From Stenotrophomonas sp. (GTDB lineage Bacteria > Pseudomonadota > Gammaproteobacteria > Xanthomonadales > Xanthomonadaceae): 5,954 nucleotides of DNA. Positions within the stretch are counted from its first letter, which is position 1, and the number at the start of each line of letters is the position of its first letter. The stretch is from NCBI GenBank assembly GCA_003484865.1, contig DMZT01000104.1:1-5954 (forward strand), written 5' to 3'. The translations under genes were made by a program, and so were the position numbers. The notes under the pieces are model-generated. The model made no database searches. It worked only from the letters and a program-made list of their open reading frames with translations, and had not been told where the DNA came from. Positions 1 through 5,913 of the stretch are shown piece after piece.

Positions 1-472
1 CCGATCTCAGTCCCGCGCCACGCGCGTACTGCGTGCGCTCCAGCACGCGGGCGAACAGTGCGTTGTAGATCGGCGAGAGGAACGCGCGGACCATGCCGGT
101 CAGTGCGATCGCCGCATAGATCGGCCACACCCCGTGGAACGGCAGCCAGCCCTGGGCGACCGCGGTCAGCACCAGTGCGGTCATCACCAGCCCGCTGCAG
201 GCGACCATGCCCAGTCGGCGGCGGGGAAGGTGGTCGACCAGATAGCCGGCAAACGGCGCCACGCAGAAGAACGGGAGCACTTCGGCCAGGCCGACCAGGC
301 CCAGCGAGAACGGATTGCGGGTGACTTCGTAGATATGCCAGCCGACCGTCACCGCGACGATCTGGTAGGAGAGCATCGCGAAGATGCGGTAGGCCAGCAC
401 CAGCGAAAAGCCCGGGCGGGCCAGCAGCTGCAGGGCGCTGTCCGGCTCCTGCGGATCGGCGGAGAGCGTCAC
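1..472 (-). CDS. MFS transporter, N-terminal part (runs off window start)
   Basis: This is the first 157 codons of a multi-pass inner-membrane transporter; the rest lies beyond position 1. After a short polar N-terminus, hydrophobic stretches at about residues 24-46, 56-79, 89-108 and 117-136 fit TM1-TM4 of the usual 12. Between TM2 and TM3 is the MFS signature loop GYLVDHLPRRR (residues 76-86), matching the GxLxDrxGRrr motif A. The text GWHIYEVTRNPFSLGLVGLAE resembles the DHA3/MFS_3 group, which includes EntS-like exporters, but that subfamily is an inference and the substrate cannot be told. The start is a GTG at 472-470 overlapping the sufE stop as GTGA. No strong Shine-Dalgarno sequence precedes it, so translation is probably coupled to sufE. 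The next in-frame ATG (codon 33) lies inside TM1 and is unlikely to be the start. Confidence 0.85.
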   Translation of the reverse strand, partial: MTLSADPQEPDSALQLLARPGFSLVLAYRIFAMLSYQIVAVTVGWHIYEVTRNPFSLGLVGLAEVLPFFCVAPFAGYLVDHLPRRRLGMVACSGLVMTALVLTAVAQGWLPFHGVWPIYAAIALTGMVRAFLSPIYNALFARVLERTQYARGAGLRS

Positions 473-909
473 GACTGCGCTTGGGCAGTGTCGCGGATGA
501 AGGCCAGCATTGCCGCCACGCCGTTGCTGCGGGTCGGGGACAGGTGGCGCGACAGCCCGATGTCCTGGATGTAGCTCGGCTCGGTGGCCAGAATCTCGGC
601 CGCCGAACGGCCCGAATAGACGCGCAGGGCCAGGTAGATCAGCCCGGAGACGATCGCCGAATCACTGATGGCGTGGAAGCGCAGCGCCTCGGCATTGCCC
701 TCCGGCACGATCCAGACCATGGACTGGCAGCCAAGCAGACGATGCTCCTCGGTCTTCCACGCTTCCGGGAAGGTGGGCAGTTTGCGGCCGAGGTCGATCA
801 GGTACTGGTAACGCTCGGACCAGTCGCCGAAGAAGGCGAATTCCTCGGCGATGGCGGCCTGGGCTTCAGCAGCGGTGGGTTCGAGCGGGAACGGGGAGGT
901 GGGGGTCAT
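469..909 (-). CDS. sufE: SufE family cysteine desulfurase sulfur acceptor
   Basis: This 146-residue cytoplasmic protein has the length and sequence of SufE. SufE takes persulfide sulfur from a SufS/CsdA-type cysteine desulfurase, stimulates that enzyme, and passes the sulfur to Fe-S cluster assembly. The acceptor cysteine is Cys61 in the signature RLLGCQSMVWI (residues 57-67), equivalent to the active Cys of E. coli SufE in GCQSQVW. Other family blocks are FFGDWSERYQYLIDLGRKLP (26-45), DSAIVSGLIYLALRVYSG and the C-terminal LSPTRSNGVAAM. I chose the ATG at 909 because family homology begins just after it and a GGAG (915-918 on the minus strand) sits 5 bases upstream. The frame stays open to 1188, but that extension overlaps cysS and has no homology. 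No sufB, sufC, sufD or sufS is visible here, so this is a stand-alone copy. It lies 151 bases after cysS and overlaps the MFS gene. Confidence 0.95.
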   Translation of the reverse strand: MTPTSPFPLEPTAAEAQAAIAEEFAFFGDWSERYQYLIDLGRKLPTFPEAWKTEEHRLLGCQSMVWIVPEGNAEALRFHAISDSAIVSGLIYLALRVYSGRSAAEILATEPSYIQDIGLSRHLSPTRSNGVAAMLAFIRDTAQAQS

Positions 910-969
910 GGGGGCTCCGGGTCGGTGTTCGCCGTCCGTGGGTGACCGTGCAGTTGCGGGGGGAGGCAG

Positions 970-989
970 CCCGGCCGTCCGTGGCCGGG
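970..989. repeat. GC hairpin in the cysS-sufE gap
   Basis: A perfect 7-bp inverted repeat (CCCGGCC / GGCCGGG) encloses a 6-base loop. No T-tract follows on either strand, so it is not an intrinsic terminator. The loop plus flanks contain GCCGTCCGTGG (974-984), which also occurs at 931-941, making an 11-base direct repeat within the gap. It may limit 3' decay of cysS mRNA or be a worn REP-like palindrome. The function is unknown. Confidence 0.45.
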
Positions 990-1033
990 GCGATGTCATG
1001 GCAGTGCCCAGTGGATCGGGCGGTGTCCGGTAG

Positions 1034-1054
1034 CGCCCGACGGTCAGCCGGGCG
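1034..1054. repeat. GC hairpin just after the cysS stop
   Basis: A 6-bp inverted repeat (CGCCCG / CGGGCG, 9-base loop) starts 6 bases past the cysS stop. In the direction of cysS transcription no U-tract follows, so it is a poor intrinsic terminator for cysS. On the plus strand a short run of T (1058-1061) follows it, but no plus-strand gene ends here. It may be a weak pause or 3'-protecting structure between cysS and sufE. Confidence 0.35.
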
Positions 1055-1060
1055 GTCTTT

Positions 1061-2428
1061 TCAGCGCTTGCGCGACCAGCGCACGCCCTGGGCGGTGTCT
1101 TCCAGCACGATGCCCTCGGCGGCCAACTGGTCGCGGATCGCATCGGCGCGGGCGAAGTCGCGGGCCTGCTTGGCCGCGGCGCGTTCATCGATCAGGGCCT
1201 GGATGGCCGCATCGTCGTCGTTGCCGCCTGCGGTGCCAAACCAGGCCGCGGGATCCTGCTGCAGCAGGCCCAGCGCCAGGCCGGCACCGAGCAGCGCGGA
1301 CTTCCAGTGCGCCTTGTCGGCGTCGGCAGCCTTGCGTGCCTCACCGGCGATACGGGCCAGCTCGGCCAGCGCCTGCGGCGTATTGAGGTCGTCATCCAGT
1401 GCGGCCTCGATCTCGGTCGGAATCACCGCAGCGGCGTCCACCTCGACCAGATCGCGCAGCGTGCCGTACAGGCGGTCCAGGGTGCGCACCGACTGCTCGA
1501 TCAGCGCATCGGACCAGTCCAGCGGCTGCCGGTAGTGGGCCGACAGCAGCGCATAGCGCAGCGCCTCGGGGGCATGCTGGCGGACCAGATCGTGCACGCG
1601 TTCGATGTTGCCGATCGACTTGCTCATCTTGGCGCCGCCGAAGTTGAGCATGCCGTTGTGCAGCCAGAACCGGGCGAAGGTCTGCCCGCCGTGCGCGCAC
1701 TCGCTCTGGGCGATCTCGTTCTCGTGGTGCGGGAACTGCAGGTCCACGCCGCCGGCATGGATATCGATGGTCGGCCCCAGGTGCGCGGCGGCCATCGCCG
1801 AGCACTCGATGTGCCAGCCCGGGCGGCCACGGCCCCACGGCGATGCCCAGCCCGGCAGGTCGTCGCTGGAGGGTTTCCACAGCACGAAATCGCCCGGGTC
1901 GCGCTTGTACGGGGCCACGTCCACGCGGGCACCGGCCAGCATCTCGTCCGGGTCGCGGCGCGAGAGCTTGCCGTAGTCGGTGTAGGAGCTCACCGAGAAC
2001 AGCACGTGGCCTTCGGCCGCATAGGCATGCCCGTTGGCGATCAGCTGCTCGATCATGGTCACGATCTGGGGGATATGCGCGGTGGCTTCCGGCTCGATAT
2101 CCGGCGGCACCACGCCCAGTGCGGCCATGTCCTCACGGTAGGCGGCGGCGAAACGGTCGGTAATGGTGCTGATCGGCACGTTCTGCTCGCGCGCGGCCGT
2201 GTTGATCTTGTCATCCACGTCGGTGATGTTGCGCGCATAGCGCAGGCCGCCGAAGCGGCGACGCAGCAGGTCGGCCAGTACGCCGAACACCACCGGCCCA
2301 CGGGCATTGCCGATGTGGACGTAGTTGTAGACCGTGGGGCCACACACATACAGGGTCGGACAGGTCGGATCGAGCGGGGTGAACGGTTCGAGCTGGCGTG
2401 TCAGGTTGTTGTGCAGGCGCAGGGTCAT
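1061..2428 (-). CDS. cysS: Cysteinyl-tRNA synthetase
   Basis: This class I aminoacyl-tRNA synthetase attaches cysteine to tRNA-Cys in the cytoplasm. The product is 455 residues (E. coli: 461). The catalytic Rossmann domain carries [13 protein letters not shown] with the HIGH-type motif at 38-41 and KMSKS at 267-271. Four zinc ligands are in place: Cys29, Cys209 (WHIECSAMA), His234 and Glu238 ([10 protein letters not shown]), the last three at the same numbers as in E. coli. A helical DALR-type domain follows at about 335-395, and then the C-terminal anticodon-recognition region ending GVRWSRKR. The frame is open to an ATG at 2497, but homology begins with MTLRLHN at 2428, and a likely -10 box (2457-2462) lies between the two, so 2428 is preferred. 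No Shine-Dalgarno sequence is seen; the leader is pyrimidine-rich. The gene is complete and shows no missing key residue. Confidence 0.98.
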   Translation of the reverse strand: MTLRLHNNLTRQLEPFTPLDPTCPTLYVCGPTVYNYVHIGNARGPVVFGVLADLLRRRFGGLRYARNITDVDDKINTAAREQNVPISTITDRFAAAYREDMAALGVVPPDIEPEATAHIPQIVTMIEQLIANGHAYAAEGHVLFSVSSYTDYGKLSRRDPDEMLAGARVDVAPYKRDPGDFVLWKPSSDDLPGWASPWGRGRPGWHIECSAMAAAHLGPTIDIHAGGVDLQFPHHENEIAQSECAHGGQTFARFWLHNGMLNFGGAKMSKSIGNIERVHDLVRQHAPEALRYALLSAHYRQPLDWSDALIEQSVRTLDRLYGTLRDLVEVDAAAVIPTEIEAALDDDLNTPQALAELARIAGEARKAADADKAHWKSALLGAGLALGLLQQDPAAWFGTAGGNDDDAAIQALIDERAAAKQARDFARADAIRDQLAAEGIVLEDTAQGVRWSRKR

Positions 2429-2456
2429 GGGGGTCGGGAGCGGGGGTAAGCGGTCG

Positions 2457-2462
2457 ATTTTA
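2457..2462 (-). promoter_or_regulatory. Possible -10 box of cysS promoter
   Basis: TAAAAT on the minus strand matches the sigma-70 -10 consensus at five of six bases. It stands out in an otherwise G/C-rich gap, 28 bases upstream of the cysS ATG, giving an expected 5' UTR of about 20 bases. No convincing -35 box lies 16-18 bases further upstream (the sequence there is a C-run), so this is tentative. Confidence 0.4.
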
Positions 2463-2502
2463 GAACGTGTCGGGGGCTTTGGGGGGATGTGGGGCACGGC
2501 AG

Positions 2503-2524
2503 GCCGGCGGCCTCGGCCGCTGGC
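2503..2524. repeat. GC-rich palindrome in the cysS divergent gap
   Basis: GCCGGCGGCC and GGCCGCTGGC form a near-perfect inverted repeat with one G-T wobble. The two-base centre means the inner pairs must open into a small loop. It is the largest of a cluster of palindromes in this 256-base gap. The others are CTGAAG-G-CTTCAG (2532-2544), GCCCG-N6-CGGGC (2553-2568) and CCCGCGGG (2576-2583). It resembles REP-type palindromes of Stenotrophomonas but has no clear flanking GTAG. The CTGAAG palindrome is compact enough to be an operator, but no regulator can be named. Confidence 0.45.
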
Positions 2525-2684
2525 GGTGTGGCTGAAGGCTTCAGGCGTTCCGGCCCGTCGTGGCGGGCTTCCTGCCCCGCGGGTGGGGTCGGCCTATGGG
2601 CAGAAACGTCACGGAAGGGTAATGTTCAGCCCCTTGTGCTTGCCACTGCCTAAACTATCCCTCTTGTCCTTTTCCCTGTTGCCA

Positions 2685-3257
2685 ATGAAATCCGCTTCGT
2701 TGTTGACGCTGGTCTGCCTGCTCGGAAGTGCCGCCTTCGGGGCGTGCGCCCAGGAGGGTGAGGTGCGCAACCGGGTGGTGATCGTGGAGAACGTCAAGTT
2801 CGACTACGCCCAGGTGCTCAACGTCGAGCCGGTCTTCCAGACCCTGCGCGCCACCCGCACCGAAGAGCACTGCGAGCCGGTCTCCACCCGCACGCTCGCG
2901 CCGGTCAATGTCACCGGCGAGGAGCCGCAGGAAGACAAAGGCCGCTTCGGCCGCTTCATGGATTCGGTACGCTCGATCTTCCGCCGGGAAGACGGCAGCA
3001 CCGACGAAAGCGGCTACGCCGAGACGGTGGTGGTCGAGGCCACGCCGGCCAACACCGGGCCGTTGTTGACCCGGGACTGCAAGATCATCCCGGTCGGCCG
3101 TGAGTTCCGCCGCCCGATCGCCTACGACGTGGACTACGTCTACAAGGGCACCAAGTACCGTTCCCGCCTGCCGGAAGACCCGGGCAACCGCCTCAAGATC
3201 CGGGTCTCGATCACCCCCTGGGTGGGCAACGATCAGGCCGGTGGCGCCAACCCGTGA
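2685..3257 (+). CDS. Exported protein related to glycine-zipper 2TM family, zipper absent
   Basis: This 190-residue protein has a Sec signal peptide: a short MKS n-region, a hydrophobic core at residues 4-19, and a likely cut after ACA (residue 22). The FGAC sequence is a poor lipobox, so a lipoprotein is less likely. The mature N-terminal block FDYAQVLNVEPVFQTLR (39-55) with Cys63 resembles the two halves that flank the glycine zipper in SlyB/17-kDa-antigen-like '2TM' envelope proteins of xanthomonads. So does the C-terminal block DCKIIPV...YDVDYVYKGTKYRSRLPEDPG (131-167) ending KIRVSITPW. In place of the Gly-rich zipper is a charged stretch (about 76-125). Cys63 and Cys132 could form a disulfide. 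The role is unknown, probably periplasmic or envelope. The ATG at 2685 is chosen because the signal peptide begins there; the longer open frame upstream has no such signal. No Shine-Dalgarno sequence is seen. No terminator separates it from the arginine leader 91 bases downstream. Confidence 0.75.
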   Translation: MKSASLLTLVCLLGSAAFGACAQEGEVRNRVVIVENVKFDYAQVLNVEPVFQTLRATRTEEHCEPVSTRTLAPVNVTGEEPQEDKGRFGRFMDSVRSIFRREDGSTDESGYAETVVVEATPANTGPLLTRDCKIIPVGREFRRPIAYDVDYVYKGTKYRSRLPEDPGNRLKIRVSITPWVGNDQAGGANP

Positions 3258-3291
3258 CTCCCCGCATCGCCCCGGGCGTGGATGCCTTCAA

Positions 3292-3309
3292 CCTGAATTG
3301 TCATTCAGG
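3292..3309. promoter_or_regulatory. Putative ArgR operator (ARG box)
   Basis: CCTGAATTGTCATTCAGG carries the exact half-sites of the ARG box consensus (wnTGAATwwwwATTCAnw): TGAAT, four bases, ATTCA. The symmetry extends one C-G and then one more C-G pair outward. The centre TGTC is less A/T-rich than consensus. TTGTCA at 3298-3303 also matches a sigma-70 -35 box at five of six bases. It lies 40 bases upstream of the leader ORF and at the head of the argF'-argG transcription unit, where a repressor would act. Known ARG boxes are usually paired about 21 bp apart, and no second good box is seen on either side, which lowers confidence. Confidence 0.6.
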
Positions 3310-3311
3310 CC

Positions 3312-3340
3312 TTGCACGCACTCCGGGTGCATGCAAAGAT
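3312..3340 (+). promoter_or_regulatory. Tentative promoter of argF' leader
   Basis: TTGCAC (3312-3317) and AAAGAT (3335-3340) are 17 bases apart, each matching the sigma-70 consensus at only three positions. Transcription would start near 3347, giving an almost leaderless leader peptide. The TTGTCA inside the ARG box is a better -35 but has no -10 at the right distance. The position is plausible but the promoter is not proven by sequence. Confidence 0.25.
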
Positions 3341-3348
3341 GGGCGGCC

Positions 3349-3450
3349 ATGAAACTCACCGACTTCCAGCACGACACCAGCGCCGCCCGTATGGCTACGG
3401 TCATGACGTCGCGTGCCCGCCGACCGGAACCCCACATTTTCGCTGGGTAA
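3349..3450 (+). CDS. Putative arginine leader peptide of argF' attenuator
   Basis: This 33-codon ORF is a candidate regulatory leader whose product need have no function of its own. The peptide begins MKLTDFQHDTSAAR and ends RARRPEPHIFAG. Three of codons 22-25 are Arg: CGT 3412-3414, CGC 3418-3420 and CGA 3421-3423; a fourth Arg is codon 14. CGA is usually rare in high-GC genomes, which would heighten sensitivity to Arg-tRNA supply. The Arg cluster abuts arm 1 (3424-3432) of the RNA switch, and the TAA at 3448-3450 lies inside arm 2. That spacing is the classical attenuator layout. The ribosome site before 3349 is weak; in-frame ATGs at 3391 and 3403 would give 19- or 15-residue versions with the same control codons. 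Too short for coding statistics, so the evidence is positional. Confidence 0.65.
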   Translation: MKLTDFQHDTSAARMATVMTSRARRPEPHIFAG

Positions 3451-3503
3451 CCGGAGCTTCGTGCTGCCTGTTTGGAAAACCCAGCCCCCGCGCTGGGTTT
3501 TTT
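3424..3503 (+). promoter_or_regulatory. Transcription attenuator of argF'-argG
   Basis: Three competing pairings can be drawn. Arms 1:2 (anti-antiterminator): CCGG 3424-3427 with CCGG 3451-3454, plus ACCC 3429-3432 with GGGT 3445-3448. Arms 2:3 (antiterminator): GCTGGGT 3442-3448 with ACCCAGC 3479-3485, seven perfect pairs. Arms 3:4 (terminator): 3476-3485 with 3492-3501, then a U-run. A ribosome stalled on Arg codons 24-25 would cover arm 1, free arm 2 to pair with arm 3, and allow read-through into argF'. A ribosome reaching the stop codon would cover arm 2, and the terminator would form. With no translation, 1:2 forms and termination also results. The geometry is seen directly; arginine as the signal is inferred from the codons and the downstream genes. 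Confidence 0.8.
3476..3503 (+). terminator. Intrinsic terminator in argF' leader
   Basis: A 10-bp perfect stem (AAAACCCAGC / GCTGGGTTTT) with a 6-base loop CCCCGC runs into six T (3498-3503). This is a canonical rho-independent terminator on the plus strand. It sits 115 bases before the argF' start. It is best read as the attenuator's arm 3:4, but it could also end transcripts of the upstream exported-protein gene, which has no terminator of its own. Confidence 0.92.
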
Positions 3504-3576
3504 CGTTTCTACGATCTGAAAAGTTTCATCTGTATACGTTTTGTTGAGCCCTGAACGCGCCCCGGCGCCCCCAACC

Positions 3577-3594
3577 TCCACCGGTGACGGTGGA
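3577..3594 (+). other. Small hairpin in argF' 5' UTR
   Basis: TCCACC and GGTGGA form a 6-bp perfect stem around GGTGAC, ending 11 bases before the AAAGGA ribosome site of argF'. It does not hide the ribosome site as drawn and has no U-tract. It may stabilise the read-through mRNA or have no role. Confidence 0.3.
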
Positions 3595-3618
3595 AAACCA
3601 GCCGCAAAGGATCGATCG

Positions 3619-4629
3619 ATGTCCCTGAAGCACTTCCTGAACACCCAGGATTGGAGCCGCACCGACCTGGATGCCCTGTTGACCCAGGCCGCGTTGTTCA
3701 AGCGCAACAAACTGGGTGACGAGCTCAAGGGCAAGTCGATTGCCCTGGTGTTCTTCAACCCCTCCATGCGTACCCGCACCAGCTTCGAGCTGGGTGCGTT
3801 CCAGCTGGGCGGGCACGCGATCGTGCTGCAGCCGGGCAAGGACGCCTGGCCGATCGAGTTCAACCTGGGCTCGGTGATGGACGGGGACACCGAGGAGCAC
3901 ATCGCCGAAGTGGCCAAAGTGCTCGGCCGCTATGTCGACCTGATTGGCGTGCGTGCCTTCCCGAAGTTCATCGACTGGACCAAGGACCGCGAAGACGAAG
4001 TGCTCAAGAGCTTCGCCAAGTACTCGCCGGTGCCGGTGATCAACATGGAAACCATCACCCACCCGTGCCAGGAACTGGCCCACGTGATGGCGCTGCAGGA
4101 ACACTTCGGTACCCAGGACCTGCGCGGCAAGAAGTACGTGCTGACCTGGACCTATCACCCCAAGCCGCTGAACACCGCGGTGGCCAACTCGGCGCTGACC
4201 ATCGCCACCCGCATGGGCATGGACGTGACCCTGCTGTGCCCGACCCCGGATTACATCCTGGATGAGCGCTACATGGGCTGGGCCGAGCAGAACGTGGCCG
4301 AGAGCGGCGGTTCGCTGCAGGTCAGCCATGACATCGCCAGCGCCTACGCCGGCGCGGACGTGGTGTACGCCAAGAGCTGGGGCGCGCTGCCGTTCTTCGG
4401 CAACTGGGAACCGGAAAAGCCGATCCGCGACCAGTACAAGCACTTCATCGTGGACGAAGCCAAGATGGCGCTGACCAACAACGGCGTCTTCAGCCACTGC
4501 CTGCCGCTGCGCCGCAACGTGAAGGCCACCGACGGCGTCATGGACTCGGCGCAGTGCATCGCGATCGACGAAGCTGAAAACCGCCTGCATGTGCAGAAGG
4601 CGATCATGTCGGCGTTGATCGGCCGGTAA
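3619..4629 (+). CDS. argF': N-acetylornithine carbamoyltransferase
   Basis: The enzyme transfers a carbamoyl group from carbamoyl phosphate to N-acetylornithine, making N-acetylcitrulline in the variant arginine pathway of xanthomonads. The 336 residues compare with 339 in the characterised X. campestris enzyme. The carbamoyl-phosphate motif is SMRTR (49-53) rather than the STRTR of ordinary ornithine transcarbamylase. HPCQ (148-151) and HCLP (293-296) complete the family core. Residues linked to N-acetyl substrate use are all present at the published numbers: Trp77, Glu92, Glu144, Lys252 and Lys302, the last carboxylated in the X. campestris protein. Glu92 argues for acetylornithine; the succinylornithine-using relatives have Pro there. 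The ATG at 3619 has AAAGGA (3606-3611) seven bases upstream and matches the known N-terminus MSLKHFLN. It is the first gene after the attenuator and lies 80 bases before argG. The protein acts in the cytoplasm as a trimer in the known family. Confidence 0.97.
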   Translation: MSLKHFLNTQDWSRTDLDALLTQAALFKRNKLGDELKGKSIALVFFNPSMRTRTSFELGAFQLGGHAIVLQPGKDAWPIEFNLGSVMDGDTEEHIAEVAKVLGRYVDLIGVRAFPKFIDWTKDREDEVLKSFAKYSPVPVINMETITHPCQELAHVMALQEHFGTQDLRGKKYVLTWTYHPKPLNTAVANSALTIATRMGMDVTLLCPTPDYILDERYMGWAEQNVAESGGSLQVSHDIASAYAGADVVYAKSWGALPFFGNWEPEKPIRDQYKHFIVDEAKMALTNNGVFSHCLPLRRNVKATDGVMDSAQCIAIDEAENRLHVQKAIMSALIGR

Positions 4630-4655
4630 CGCCATCAACGGGTATTGAACATTGC

Positions 4656-4678
4656 AGCCGACCAACGGTCGGCTCTAC
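4656..4678 (-). repeat. SMAG/REP-type palindrome between argF' and argG
   Basis: On the minus strand, GTAG is followed directly by AGCCGACC-GTT-GGTCGGCT, an 8-bp perfect stem with a 3-base loop. A GTAG tetranucleotide fused to a short GC palindrome is the hallmark of SMAG elements, which are numerous in Stenotrophomonas maltophilia. It sits 26 bases after the argF' stop. A T6 run at 4684-4689 follows on the plus strand but is 9 bases from the stem, too far for a standard terminator. The element could stabilise the 3' end of argF' mRNA and lower argG relative to argF'. Confidence 0.8.
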
Positions 4679-4709
4679 CCAACTTTTTTCCCTATTGGAC
4701 CTGACCCCC

Positions 4710-5903
4710 ATGAGCAACAAAGACATCGTCCTGGCCTTCTCCGGTGGACTCGACACCAGCTTCTGCGTGCCGTACCTGCAGGAGCGCGGCTACAACGTGC
4801 ATACCGTGTTCGCCGACACCGGCGGCGTGGATGACGAGGAGCGCGATTTCATCGAGAAGCGTGCGGCCGAACTGGGCGTCACCAGCCACGTCACCGTCGA
4901 TGGTGGCCCGGCGATCTGGAGCGGCTTCGTCAAGCCGTTCGTGTGGGCCGGTGAGGGCTACCAGGGCCAGTACCCGCTGCTGGTGTCCGACCGTTACCTG
5001 ATCGTGGATGCCGCGCTCAAGCGCGCCGCCGAGCTGGGTACCAACATCATCGCCCACGGCTGCACCGGCATGGGCAATGACCAGGTCCGCTTCGACCTGG
5101 CCGTGAAGGCGCTGGGCGACTACCAGATCGTCGCGCCGATCCGCGAAATCCAGAAGGAACACACCCAGACCCGCGCCTACGAGCAGAAGTACCTGGAAGA
5201 GCGCGGCTTCGGCGTGCGCGCCAAGCAGCAGGCCTACACCATCAACGAGAACCTGCTGGGCCTGACCATGTCCGGCGGCGAGATCGACCGTTGGGAAGCC
5301 CCGGGCGAGGGTGCCCGTGGCTGGTGCGCACCGCGCAGCGAATGGCCGGAACAGGCACTGACGGTCACCTTGAAGTTCGTCGAGGGCGAAGCCGTCGAGC
5401 TGGACGGCAAGGCGCTGCCGGGTGAGCAGATCCTGGCCAAGCTCAACAAGCTGTTCGCCCCGTACGGCGTGGGCCGTGGCGTCTACACCGGTGATACCGT
5501 GATCGGCCTGAAGGGTCGCATCGTGTTCGAAGCGCCGGGCCTGGTCTCGCTGCTGGCCGCGCACCGCGCGCTGGAAGACGCCGTGCTGACCAAGCAGCAG
5601 AACCGCTTCAAGCCGGACGTGGCGCGCAAGTGGGTGGAGCTGGTGTACGAAGGCTTCTACCACGACCCGCTCAAGACCGACATCGAAGCCTTCCTGAAGT
5701 CCTCGCAGGCCAAGGTCAACGGTGAAGTGGTGCTGGAAACCCGCGGTGGCCGTGTCGATGCCGTGGCCGTGAAGTCGCCGCACCTGCTCAATGCCAAGGG
5801 CGCCACCTATGCACAGTCGGCCGACTGGGGCGTGGAAGAGGCCGAAGGCTTCATCAAGCTGTTTGGTATGAGCTCGACCTTGTACGCGCAGGTCAACCGC
5901 TAA
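4710..5903 (+). CDS. argG: Argininosuccinate synthase
   Basis: ArgG condenses citrulline with aspartate, using ATP, to form argininosuccinate in the cytoplasm; the known enzyme is a tetramer. The 397-residue length is normal. The N-terminal nucleotide-binding domain opens with the PP-loop AFSGGLDTS (residues 9-17), followed by VFADTGG (33-39) in the ATP/citrulline region. [15 protein letters not shown] (115-129) corresponds to the aspartate/citrulline-binding signature; most bacteria have Lys where this has Met121. YTINENLLG (176-184) and the C-terminal [14 protein letters not shown] and VYEGFYHDP are also family blocks. The ATG at 4710 is preferred because xanthomonad ArgG starts [13 protein letters not shown]; a TTG at 4695 in the same frame would add five residues. 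The ribosome site is weak (GGA at 4697-4699). It is probably co-transcribed with argF' and so shares the attenuator and ARG box. Confidence 0.97.
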   Translation: MSNKDIVLAFSGGLDTSFCVPYLQERGYNVHTVFADTGGVDDEERDFIEKRAAELGVTSHVTVDGGPAIWSGFVKPFVWAGEGYQGQYPLLVSDRYLIVDAALKRAAELGTNIIAHGCTGMGNDQVRFDLAVKALGDYQIVAPIREIQKEHTQTRAYEQKYLEERGFGVRAKQQAYTINENLLGLTMSGGEIDRWEAPGEGARGWCAPRSEWPEQALTVTLKFVEGEAVELDGKALPGEQILAKLNKLFAPYGVGRGVYTGDTVIGLKGRIVFEAPGLVSLLAAHRALEDAVLTKQQNRFKPDVARKWVELVYEGFYHDPLKTDIEAFLKSSQAKVNGEVVLETRGGRVDAVAVKSPHLLNAKGATYAQSADWGVEEAEGFIKLFGMSSTLYAQVNR

Positions 5904-5913
5904 GGCGATTCAC

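Noticed and set aside
1034..1061. Plus-strand intrinsic terminator (GC hairpin then TCTTTT)
   Set aside because: The stem is only 6 bp with a 9-base loop, the T-run is interrupted, and no plus-strand gene precedes it.
910..1188. N-terminal extension of SufE to an upstream ATG
   Set aside because: The extension overlaps the cysS 3' end, is Arg/Pro/Ala-rich without homology, and the ATG at 909 has a good ribosome site.
1307..2449. Plus-strand 380-codon open frame opposite cysS
   Set aside because: It is antisense to a fully conserved cysS, has a composition typical of a high-GC shadow frame (His, Arg, Val, Gly rich), and shows no recognisable domain.
2651..2656. TAAACT as a -10 box for the exported-protein gene
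   Set aside because: It matches four of six bases, but no -35 lies 16-18 bases upstream, so I do not list it as a promoter.
3313..3331. Second ARG box (TGCAC-N9-GTGCA) next to the first
   Set aside because: The spacing from the first box is about right, but the half-sites do not match TGAAT/ATTCA and the gap between them is 9, not 4, bases.
3531..3538. TGTATACG as an internal promoter downstream of the attenuator
   Set aside because: It has a partial -10 likeness only, with no -35 at a suitable distance; it would bypass the attenuator and needs transcription-start data.
3526..4665. Minus-strand 379-codon open frame opposite argF'
   Set aside because: The argF' reading has every catalytic residue in place. 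The antisense frame is codon-bias shadow with no start signal or domain.
4692..5783. Minus-strand 363-codon open frame opposite argG
   Set aside because: Same reason: argG is complete and conserved, and the antisense product is low-complexity in type with no family match that I recognise.
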